From: an uncultured Campylobacter sp. | Lineage (GTDB): Bacteria > Campylobacterota > Campylobacteria > Campylobacterales > Campylobacteraceae | Assembly (NCBI GenBank): GCA_938046705.1 | Contig: CALIWP010000394.1 | Location: 1 to 6,350, forward strand | DNA: 6,350 nt | Direction: 5' to 3' | Shown here: piece after piece, positions 1 to 5,452 of the stretch | How positions within the stretch are numbered: position 1 is the first letter of the stretch | Layout: each line of letters opens with the position of its first letter | The notes under the pieces: model-generated | Databases searched by the model: none | What the model was told of the DNA's origin: nothing | What the model saw: the letters and a program-made list of their open reading frames with translations, nothing else | Translations under genes and position numbers: made by a program

Positions 1-1013
1 TTAAAAATATTTTTTGCAGAAATTTGACCGTTTTCGTCACTCACATCGTCAAGTTGCGGGTTTTGATCCACAAGGTCGCCGCTTTGTGACCGCTCGTCAA
101 AAAGGCTACTTTGAGAAATGGTTTTTGCGCTCGCCTCTAAATCCGCACGAGCTGGTTCGGCCAAATTTTGTTCGGTAGTATTTTTAAGATCGCCGTTTTC
201 GTTGGCGCTCTCGTCATCCTCGCTCAAATTTTTATAGTTTTTCAAGCTTATAACTTTCACGCTCTCTATGCCGCTTTCATCATCCAAGTCCGTCAAATTT
301 AGCCCCGCATTCACGACGCCATCGATATAGCGAGCGTGGAGTAAAAAGAAAAAATGATCGCCCTTTAGCGCGTGAAATTCGCTGTTTTTGATGAGGCGAC
401 TTACGCGTTCGCCGCTTTTTAGAGGCGTGGCCTTGTCCTCCTCGCCCCAAAATATAAACGCCTTGCCGCCAAAGTCTGCAAATTTAGAGCTAAAGTCCTC
501 ATCGACGACGTTTTTTAGGGTCTCGTACATCGTTTTGCTCATGCCTTTTACGTCTTTCGTGGCGAAAAATTTGTATAAAAATCCAAGGCCTAACAGCTTT
601 AAAAACTTAAACAAAGCGATCTTAAATCGCACCCAAAGCGGCTTTTTAGCCACGATGCCGGCCGAGCTTAAAAGTGCGAGATATTCAGGATTTAGCAGGG
701 TTGCGACCTTGCCGCCGAAGCTGTGTCCAAAGATGATTTTGGGGCTCGCGCCAAGCTCGTCTAAAAAGGATTTTATGATTTTTGCGTAGTCTTTCGTCGC
801 TAGCGCGCCGTGCATACTGCTCGCGCCAAAGCCCGGCATATCGACGTAAACGTGCCGCAAGTCCTTAAAATACGTGCCGAAAGCCTTTTTCATGATCTCT
901 TTGTTTGCGCCCCAACCGTGCAAAAATAGCGCGACGTCCTTGTTTGCGGGATTTATGGTTTCGTAGCTGATGCGGTAAATTTTGCCGCCGTATTTTACCT
1001 CTTTGACCGCCAT
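1..1013 (-). CDS. alpha/beta hydrolase with long acidic C-terminal tail (3' end outside window)
   Basis: The frame opens at ATG (1013-1011) and stays open for 337 codons to the left edge with no stop, so the 3' end is missing. Residues 1-235 form an alpha/beta-hydrolase fold: an HGW oxyanion-type motif at 32-34, the nucleophile elbow GHSFGG at 96-101 (Ser98), a likely acid Asp193 in WGEEDK, and His220 in GDHFFF. This triad supports a serine hydrolase; the substrate is unknown. A lid-like region around 125-160 is rich in Phe, Leu and Lys. From about residue 240 the protein becomes a hydrophilic tail of about 100 residues, rich in Asp, Glu, Ser and Asn, with no Cys or Trp. This is unusual because such hydrolases commonly end near 240-260 residues. 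The ATG overlaps the stop of the upstream Phd-like gene by one base (TAATG), which implies translational coupling. From memory, C. jejuni has a hydrolase (Cj0796c) near ddl and next to murF, so murF may lie just beyond the left edge; this is unverified. Confidence 0.88.
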   Translation of the reverse strand, partial: MAVKEVKYGGKIYRISYETINPANKDVALFLHGWGANKEIMKKAFGTYFKDLRHVYVDMPGFGASSMHGALATKDYAKIIKSFLDELGASPKIIFGHSFGGKVATLLNPEYLALLSSAGIVAKKPLWVRFKIALFKFLKLLGLGFLYKFFATKDVKGMSKTMYETLKNVVDEDFSSKFADFGGKAFIFWGEEDKATPLKSGERVSRLIKNSEFHALKGDHFFFLLHARYIDGVVNAGLNLTDLDDESGIESVKVISLKNYKNLSEDDESANENGDLKNTTEQNLAEPARADLEASAKTISQSSLFDERSQSGDLVDQNPQLDDVSDENGQISAKNIF

Positions 1014-1243
1014 TATTCGCCGCTTCCAGCTCGTTTTTTAGCCTCATATATGCTTTGGAGCACCTCGACGGCCTCGCATAGGCGCTCGTATTCTCCCATA
1101 TTTAGCAGCACGGCTTCAAATTTATTGTTTTTGACGATCACGGCGCGCTTCATCTGCGCCTTGCCAACCTTGCCTAAAACGGCGCTGAAATTTCGCACCA
1201 CTTCCGTCGCCGTATAAATTTCATCTTTGCTAAAAGTAGTCAT
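1013..1243 (-). CDS. Phd/YefM-family antitoxin-like protein
   Basis: This 76-residue protein has the Phd/YefM pattern. The N-terminal part (YTATEVVRNFSAVLGKV, about residues 10-26) is the strand-helix segment that in this family forms a DNA-binding dimer. It is followed by the typical beta hairpin AVIVKNNKFEAVLLNMGEYERL at about 34-55 and a charged C-terminal helix that in true antitoxins wraps the toxin. In known systems the partner is a RelE/YoeB- or Doc-type toxin and the complex represses its own promoter. Here no RelE, Doc or PIN gene is adjacent; the next gene is an alpha/beta hydrolase whose ATG overlaps this stop codon. It may be an orphan regulator or a housekeeping Phd-fold protein rather than part of an active toxin-antitoxin pair. 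The ATG at 1243 follows a purine-rich AAAGAG (1254-1249) at 5-base spacing. The family call is firm; the function is inferred. Confidence 0.85.
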   Translation of the reverse strand: MTTFSKDEIYTATEVVRNFSAVLGKVGKAQMKRAVIVKNNKFEAVLLNMGEYERLCEAVEVLQSIYEAKKRAGSGE

Positions 1244-1251
1244 TTCTGCTC

Positions 1252-1275
1252 TTTACGTAAAATTTTGTGTAAAAT
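1252..1275. promoter_or_regulatory. candidate operator: palindrome plus direct repeats upstream of the Phd-like gene
   Basis: A perfect 10-base palindrome TTTACGTAAA lies at 1252-1261. The plus-strand word GTAAAAT occurs at 1257-1263 and again at 1269-1275, exactly 12 bases apart, close to one helical turn. The cluster lies between the proposed -10 element and the start codon and touches both the -10 and the ribosome-binding region. Phd/YefM proteins are known to bind short palindromes over their own promoters, so autoregulation is plausible. The site itself is inferred, and AT-rich DNA makes chance repeats likely. Confidence 0.35.
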
Positions 1276-1281
1276 ATAGCA
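1273..1281 (-). promoter_or_regulatory. candidate extended -10 promoter for the Phd-like gene and hydrolase
   Basis: On the minus strand the sequence reads TGCTATATT: a TG dinucleotide, one spacer base and a hexamer one mismatch from TATAAT. Extended -10 elements with T-rich upstream DNA and weak -35 boxes are typical of Campylobacter housekeeping promoters, and the upstream DNA here is strongly AT-rich. Transcription would begin near 1266, giving a leader of about 23 bases. A second hexamer, GATAAT (1288-1283), lies just upstream as an alternative. Confidence 0.45.
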
Positions 1282-1361
1282 TATTATCTTTAAATTCAAA
1301 TTAAAATATAATGGCGCATTATGTTCGTTAAAATTTATTTTAGAGCATTTTATATTTTTAG

Positions 1362-1439
1362 AGTGAAATTTGCGAGTATATCAAAGGCGAGGTGGTAAAA
1401 TTTGATGAAAATAGCAACCTTGTCAAGAAAGTAAGGTAA
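1362..1439 (+). pseudogene. possible 3' remnant of a lost gene
   Basis: A plus-strand frame between a TAG (1359-1361) and a TAA (1437-1439) encodes 25 residues, including KGEVVKFDENSNLVKK. It has the charged, alternating look of a real soluble protein C-terminus and resembles the tails of MORN-like or toxin-associated proteins. There is no start codon with a Shine-Dalgarno sequence, and the preceding DNA is AT-rich without a matching frame. This could be chance; it is listed only because the composition is more protein-like than expected for an intergenic gap. Confidence 0.18.
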
Positions 1440-1519
1440 ATTTGGCCTAAATCGGCACTTTAACGCTATAAAATGCTGCAAAAATAAACCGTGCCTTTGC
1501 CTTAAAATCGCAAAAGTTT

Positions 1520-1553
1520 AAAAAGCCGCCAGAAGCAATCCGTTTGAGGCGAC
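1520..1553 (-). terminator. possible rho-independent terminator after ddl
   Basis: On the minus strand GTCGCC (1553-1548) can pair with GGCGGC (1530-1525), giving six pairs including one G-U, followed at once by TTTTT (1524-1520). The 17-base loop is large, so the hairpin is weak, but the position 43 bases past the ddl stop codon suits the end of the mlaE-to-ddl unit. Confidence 0.35.
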
Positions 1554-1595
1554 AATCAAACGTCAAATTTAGCAAAAATCAGGCAAAACAAAATT

Positions 1596-2630
1596 TTACA
1601 GTTTGCCCTTTGCCGACGTTATGGAGTTGATAAATTTGTAGTCGATATTTATCTCGCGCTCTTTTGGCAAGCTTGCGGCGAGTCGCTCCAGAGTCCCCTC
1701 AAAATCGTCAAATAGATAATTCGCCAAGCTACCCGGGTTTGGATTTATCTCGTTTAGATAGACTTCGCCGTTTATCTCGAAAAAGTCGCAGCGTATCAGC
1801 GCCCCGTCAAAGCCGCAGTTGTAGATGCGCTCAAAACTTTGTTTTAGCTTGACGGCTAACTCTGCGCCGATATCGGCCTCGCGCGCCCTACTCTCGTTTG
1901 AAAAGCTCATATATTTTTGCTCGTAGTCTAGAAATTCCTTCTTTTTGGGCTCTTCGATGATGGAAAATTTGATCTCGCCGTCCGCCTTGCAGCCTGCTAG
2001 ATTGTACTCCTTGACACCCTCGATAAAGGGCTCTACCAGGATCTCTTTGTCAAACTCATACGCCACGTCTAGGCCGTATTCTAGCTCGCTAGCGTCTTTT
2101 ATCACGCTAACTCCTATCGAGCTTCCTAGGCGAAGCGGCTTTAGGATCACTGGTAGCGGCAGGCTAGGCGCCTTTCCTCTGCTTACAACCTCGTAGTTTA
2201 TGGTTTTTACGCCAGCTTTTTGCGCGAGTAGTTTGGTTAGCTCCTTGTTGTAGCTTAGCGCGCTAGCCTCCACGCGAGGGCCGATGTAGCTAAGGCCGTA
2301 AAACTCGAGCAGCGCCGCGATCTTGCCGTCCTCGCCGTCCATACCGTGGACTAAATTTATAAACACGTCCGCCTCGATCTTTTTCTCGCCAAGCAGCCCG
2401 CCCGCGAAAAATCCGCCCTGTTTTAGAGTGAGCTTTTTGGCGTTTTTATACTTGCCCGAGCTAAAGAAATTCGCCTTCATATCGGCGCCGTTTATCAGGT
2501 AAAATTCTCTAAATTTATCGCAAAATATAAACAAAGGCTCGTTTTTTAGCACCTTTTTTAGGGCTATGGCGCTCACGATACTGATCTCGTGTTCGTAGCT
2601 TTTTGCGCCAAATATCACAGCAAATTTCAT
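1596..2630 (-). CDS. ddl: D-alanine--D-alanine ligase
   Basis: Ddl joins two D-alanines using ATP in the cytoplasm, supplying the dipeptide that MurF adds to the peptidoglycan precursor. The 344-residue length is close to the epsilonproteobacterial norm. The ATP-grasp landmarks appear in order: an N-terminal EHEISIVSA (13-21) with the expected Glu/His pair; HGMDGEDG (95-102); the ATP-binding KPLRLGSSIGVS (164-175) with the active-site serines; the omega-loop DYEQKY (235-240), whose Lys-Tyr pair matches a D-Ala-D-Ala rather than a D-lactate enzyme; IRCDFF (279-284); and the metal-binding NEINPNPGS (293-301). The gene starts at ATG 13 bases after the ruvA stop, with AAAGGA as the ribosome-binding site. 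It is the last gene of the run before a 352-base gap. The Ddl assignment is secure; the substrate inference rests on the omega-loop. Confidence 0.97.
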   Translation of the reverse strand: MKFAVIFGAKSYEHEISIVSAIALKKVLKNEPLFIFCDKFREFYLINGADMKANFFSSGKYKNAKKLTLKQGGFFAGGLLGEKKIEADVFINLVHGMDGEDGKIAALLEFYGLSYIGPRVEASALSYNKELTKLLAQKAGVKTINYEVVSRGKAPSLPLPVILKPLRLGSSIGVSVIKDASELEYGLDVAYEFDKEILVEPFIEGVKEYNLAGCKADGEIKFSIIEEPKKKEFLDYEQKYMSFSNESRAREADIGAELAVKLKQSFERIYNCGFDGALIRCDFFEINGEVYLNEINPNPGSLANYLFDDFEGTLERLAASLPKEREINIDYKFINSITSAKGKL

Positions 2631-2643
2631 ATCTTTTCCTTTT

Positions 2644-3198
2644 TTATGCTAGTTTTTTTAGGGCTTGTTTGATGAGTTCGCCCGTATTTTGCGCGTCGCA
2701 CTCGCTAAGCGCCTTGGTTATCTTTTCTCTTTTAAAGCCAAGGCTCTCAAGCGCCAAGATCGCTTCGTGCTGGTGGCTAGGCAGATTTTCGTCCATCGTC
2801 ATCTTTGCGTCGCTAAGCTCGGCGATGATGCGTCTAGCAGTCTTTGCGCCGATGCCTGGCACTGTTTGCAGCGCCGCAGCGTCTCCGCTTTTAACCGCGT
2901 TTAAAAATGCGTTCGGATTTAGGCTTGAGCACACAGCCATCGCGGTCGCCGCGCCGATACCGCTTAGTTTTATCAGCATTTCAAACATCTTTTGTTCGCC
3001 CGCGTCTAAAAATCCGTAAAGCAAATCCGCATCCTCGCGGATGATCTGCGTGATATTTAGCTCCACGCTCTGGCCTCGCTCGAGCTTTGCCGAGCAAAAA
3101 AGCGAGATCGCCACGCCGTAGCTCACGCCGCCGGCTGTTTTTAAGATGAGATTTGCGGGCTCTTTTTTGGTTATGACGCCCTCGATCGCTTTTATCAT
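2644..3198 (-). CDS. ruvA: Holliday junction branch migration complex subunit RuvA
   Basis: RuvA forms tetramers that grip a Holliday junction and load the RuvB motors during recombination and repair in the cytoplasm. The 184 residues match the family length. Domain I (about 1-64) is an OB fold ending in the hallmark REDADLLYGF (54-63). Domain II carries two helix-hairpin-helix motifs, around LSGIGAATA (78-86) and VPGIGAKTA (113-121), which contact the DNA backbone. After a short linker, domain III (about 142-184), the flexible RuvB-binding helical bundle, contains ALESLGFKREKI. The start is supported by AAAGGA just upstream of ATG. The gene lies 28 bases after the lipoprotein gene and 13 before ddl. 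ruvB and ruvC are not in the window, as is common where ruv genes are dispersed. Confidence 0.98.
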   Translation of the reverse strand: MIKAIEGVITKKEPANLILKTAGGVSYGVAISLFCSAKLERGQSVELNITQIIREDADLLYGFLDAGEQKMFEMLIKLSGIGAATAMAVCSSLNPNAFLNAVKSGDAAALQTVPGIGAKTARRIIAELSDAKMTMDENLPSHQHEAILALESLGFKREKITKALSECDAQNTGELIKQALKKLA

Positions 3199-3226
3199 CG
3201 TTTTCCTTTAAAATTTGCGATTATCT

Positions 3227-3790
3227 CTAAAATTTGATTAATTCTTGCAAAAATTTATCCGTAACCTCGCTAAAGGCGGCGTTTAGCGCCTTCATCGCGA
3301 TTTCGCCCTCGTCCGCGCCTGCGTCTTTTTGCGAGCTTAGTACGACGCTTTTTAGCTCTTTGCCGTCTTTAAAAAAGCTAAATAACATCGAAATTTGCGC
3401 TTTTTGATCTTTGATTTGAAGCGTGAGTAAATTTGATTTTACGCTTATGTCTGCGTTTTTAAAAGAGGGCTTAAACACGCACTGATCGCTCACGGCTATG
3501 ATCAAATTTCGCCTAGCCATCTCGCTTGGGAGCGCTAAAAATTTTACGTTTTTTAGCGGACGGATCTCGCCGTTTGCGTCTATCTTTAGGACTTCGCGGC
3601 TCTCGTACGCGCCAAAAACCCGCACTTCTTCGATGAAAACCGTTTTTTCCGGCTTGTTTTCACACTCTTTAAATTGATCTTCCGCGCCGCCTAGCATAAA
3701 ATAATTCGTCCTAGGAGCAGGCTTTGCCAAAACGCTACATCCGCTAAAAAACAGCGCCGACGCGGCTAAAACCGTGCTTAAAATTTTCAT
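3227..3790 (-). CDS. ABC transport auxiliary lipoprotein (PqiC/YmbA-like)
   Basis: The 187-residue precursor begins with a lipoprotein signal: a basic MK start, a hydrophobic stretch and a lipobox FSGC, giving Cys18 as the lipidated residue. Ser19 after it would favour transport to the outer membrane under E. coli rules. The mature part, with an early PRTNYFML segment and an IEEVRVFG strand, fits the auxiliary lipoproteins (PqiC, DUF330 type) that accompany MCE transporters and probably bridge the periplasm at the outer membrane. Mature Cys43 and Cys104 could form a disulfide. Its ATG overlaps the mlaD stop by four bases (ATGA), with AAGGA upstream, so it is co-translated with the transporter. 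It corresponds in position to C. jejuni Cj1649 (recalled). It occupies the place where classical Mla operons have mlaC, but it is not an MlaC. Confidence 0.82.
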   Translation of the reverse strand: MKILSTVLAASALFFSGCSVLAKPAPRTNYFMLGGAEDQFKECENKPEKTVFIEEVRVFGAYESREVLKIDANGEIRPLKNVKFLALPSEMARRNLIIAVSDQCVFKPSFKNADISVKSNLLTLQIKDQKAQISMLFSFFKDGKELKSVVLSSQKDAGADEGEIAMKALNAAFSEVTDKFLQELIKF

Positions 3791-4719
3791 TTTTCGTCCT
3801 TTTTCTGCGTGTCTTTAAAGAAAAAATCATACGGATCGTCCTCGAGTCTAAAGAGGGTGTTTCTAAAATCCGAAATGAGCTTTTGAAAGCTTAGTAGCGT
3901 CCTTTCCGTCTCGTCGCTAAGCGTATTTAGCGCGCCCTTTACGTCGTATTCGCCGCTTTTTATCTTTTCCGAGATTGCAGCTTGTAGATTTTTGAGCGCT
4001 TGCGCGGCGTCCGTGGCCTTGGTCGTAAATGCATTTACAAACTCAAGCGTGCCCGAGGCGTTTTTTAGCGCTTTTTTTAGCTCGTTTAGCGTCAAATTTG
4101 CATTTGCCAAAACCTCATTGGCGTTTGCTATAGTCGCGTTTATATCGAGATTTCCGGCATTTATTTTTTTCATCGCTTCATCGGCAGAAACTAGGATAGA
4201 TGAAAATTTAGCCGCGTTTTCGTCGCTTAAAAATTTATTGATATTTTTAAAAGTAGACTCTAAATTTTTCGTTAGATACTCTGCCCTATTGCCTATTTTG
4301 TCAAAAAAACTCGCTTCAAGTCCGATGTATGCTTTTTCGTTTTTATCAAAGAGCGGGCTATCCATACTGCCGCGAGAGATATTTAGGTAGCCGATGCCAG
4401 TGATGCCTTGTATCTCCGCGGACGCCGTGCTGTCGGTTCTTATCGGTATATCTTTTCTCACGGAGAGCTCAAGCTCGATGAGGGCTTCTTTTTCGTCGGC
4501 AAAGCGGATATCCTTGACCGTGCCAGCGTCTACGCCGATAAATTTGACCGTGGAGTCCTTTTTGATGCCGCTTGGCAGGCTTGTGGTTTTGATGAAATAC
4601 GACCTGTAGTCATCTGCCTTTTTCCCGTATCCGCCCATCCACCATGCCGCGATACCTAGCGCGCTCACGACAAACACGAAAAAGAGACCTATCAAAGTAT
4701 AATTTATTTTATTTCCCAC
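3787..4719 (-). CDS. mlaD: MCE/MlaD-family lipid transport subunit
   Basis: MlaD-type proteins form hexameric rings on the periplasmic face of the inner membrane and pass phospholipid between the ABC core and periplasmic carriers. One transmembrane helix (about 8-29) anchors the protein. A single MCE domain follows (about 38-116), with VKFIGVDAGTVKDI (58-71) and GITGIGYLNIS (105-115). The remaining 190 residues are mostly helical: a long amphipathic region rich in Ala, Asn, Leu and Lys (140-290) that probably extends the ring into a coiled needle, ending in a Pro/Phe-rich EDDPYDFFF segment (293-301). At 310 residues it is much longer than E. coli MlaD (about 183). Translation starts at GTG (4719-4717), which overlaps the end of mlaF by 11 bases and is backed by AAGGA six bases upstream. 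It corresponds to C. jejuni Cj1648 (recalled). Confidence 0.92.
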   Translation of the reverse strand: MGNKINYTLIGLFFVFVVSALGIAAWWMGGYGKKADDYRSYFIKTTSLPSGIKKDSTVKFIGVDAGTVKDIRFADEKEALIELELSVRKDIPIRTDSTASAEIQGITGIGYLNISRGSMDSPLFDKNEKAYIGLEASFFDKIGNRAEYLTKNLESTFKNINKFLSDENAAKFSSILVSADEAMKKINAGNLDINATIANANEVLANANLTLNELKKALKNASGTLEFVNAFTTKATDAAQALKNLQAAISEKIKSGEYDVKGALNTLSDETERTLLSFQKLISDFRNTLFRLEDDPYDFFFKDTQKKDEK

Positions 4720-5452
4720 CGTTTTTCCTTGTTTTTAAAAGCTCTTCGAGCGGATTTTCGGGCATTTGCATCAGCTGCTCAAACGTCCCCTCGAAGGCTA
4801 TCTTTTTATCCTGAAGTATCAAAAATCTATCTAAAATCGTGCAAATACTATCTATATCGTGCGTCACCATCACGACCGTGACGCCAAGCGTATCTCGCAG
4901 CTCGACCACCAGCTCGTCAAACGCCCGCGCGCTGCTTGGGTCAAGGCCGGAGTTTGGCTCGTCTAAAAACAGAATTTTAGGACTTAGCACTAGAGCCCTA
5001 GCCATCGCCACGCGCTTTTTCATACCGCCGCTTAGCTCGCTTGGGTATTGCAGCGCGACGTTTTCGCTAAGGCCTACTTTTTGCAGCCAAAACATCGCTA
5101 TCTCGCGCATAGAGCGCTCGCTCATGCCGCTATATTCTTTTAGTAGGATATAAATATTTTCTAGCACGTTCATCGAGGTATAAAGCGCGCCAAACTGAAA
5201 CATCACGCTGCAAGCGAGCTTTATCTCCTGCCTAGCTGCCTCGTCTAGCGACCACAGATCGCGCCCTAGCATCTCGACTTTGCCGGCGCTTGGCTCTTTT
5301 AGATATATCATCGTTTTCATCAGCGTCGATTTACCCGTACCGCTACCGCCGAGCAGCCCGTAAATTTCAGCCTCGTTTACGTGGAAATTTAGTCCGTCGT
5401 GGATCACTCTGTCGCCAAATTTCGTCGTTAGATTAGTCGCTTTTATTATCAT
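4709..5452 (-). CDS. mlaF: lipid transport ABC ATPase (MlaF/IamA)
   Basis: This 247-residue ATPase powers the MlaE permease at the cytoplasmic face. The ABC motifs are complete: Walker A GGSGTGKST (35-43), Q-loop Gln86 in FQFGALYTSMNV (85-96), which is characteristic of the Mla branch, signature LSGGMKKR (140-147), Walker B ILFLDEP (160-166), D-loop SGLDP (168-172) and switch His198 in VTHD. After Walker B the residue is Asn167 where many relatives have Thr, a minor variant. Its ATG follows the TAA of mlaE with no intervening base (TAAATG), so the pair is probably translationally coupled; the Shine-Dalgarno (TAGG) is weak. In C. jejuni the homologue is iamA (Cj1647), once described as an invasion-associated marker. 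The family assignment is strong; lipid direction is not determined by sequence. Confidence 0.95.
   Translation of the reverse strand: MIIKATNLTTKFGDRVIHDGLNFHVNEAEIYGLLGGSGTGKSTLMKTMIYLKEPSAGKVEMLGRDLWSLDEAARQEIKLACSVMFQFGALYTSMNVLENIYILLKEYSGMSERSMREIAMFWLQKVGLSENVALQYPSELSGGMKKRVAMARALVLSPKILFLDEPNSGLDPSSARAFDELVVELRDTLGVTVVMVTHDIDSICTILDRFLILQDKKIAFEGTFEQLMQMPENPLEELLKTRKNGGK
4726..4730 (-). promoter_or_regulatory. ribosome-binding site that fixes the mlaD GTG start
   Basis: On the minus strand AAGGA lies inside the 3' end of mlaF, six bases (AAAACG) before GTG at 4719. This good spacing, with the transmembrane helix starting directly after it, makes the GTG the true start despite overlapping mlaF. 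Confidence 0.7.

Larger units (their letters stand above)
1244..1595. other. intergenic region between ddl and the Phd-like gene (352 bases)
   Basis: No convincing complete gene is present. The part near 1260-1400 is visibly richer in A and T than the flanking genes. It contains, from right to left, a terminator-like hairpin after ddl, a short open plus-strand segment that may be a gene remnant, and the promoter/repeat cluster of the Phd-like gene. It separates two transcription units that share an orientation. Confidence 0.8.

Noticed and set aside
388..789. Plus-strand open frame of 133 codons
   Set aside because: It lies wholly opposite the hydrolase catalytic domain, whose motifs are intact; the product is Ser/Lys/Pro-rich with no family resemblance.
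865..1047. Minus-strand open frame of 60 codons spanning the antitoxin-hydrolase junction
   Set aside because: It is a shifted frame of the real hydrolase and antitoxin genes, with an Arg/Gln-rich product.
1321..1398. Plus-strand 25-residue frame starting at ATG 1321 after a TATAAT at 1307-1312
   Set aside because: There is no Shine-Dalgarno before the ATG and the product is Phe/Ile-rich as expected from AT-rich non-coding DNA; the TATAAT has no clear downstream gene.
1421..1426. Perfect minus-strand TTGACA as a -35 box
   Set aside because: No -10-like hexamer is found at 16-18 bases downstream.
1454..1495. GGCAC/GTGCC inverted repeat
   Set aside because: There are only five pairs around a 32-base loop and no adjacent T-run, so chance is the simpler explanation.
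1447..1566. Minus-strand 39-residue frame from a TTG after ddl
   Set aside because: There is no ribosome-binding site, the start is TTG, the composition is Phe/Ala/Lys-rich and random-looking, and it spans the proposed terminator.
1945..2196. Plus-strand open frames opposite ddl, and similar ones opposite ruvA, mlaD and mlaF
   Set aside because: All are antisense shadows of genes with complete family motifs and show no ribosome-binding site or recognisable product.
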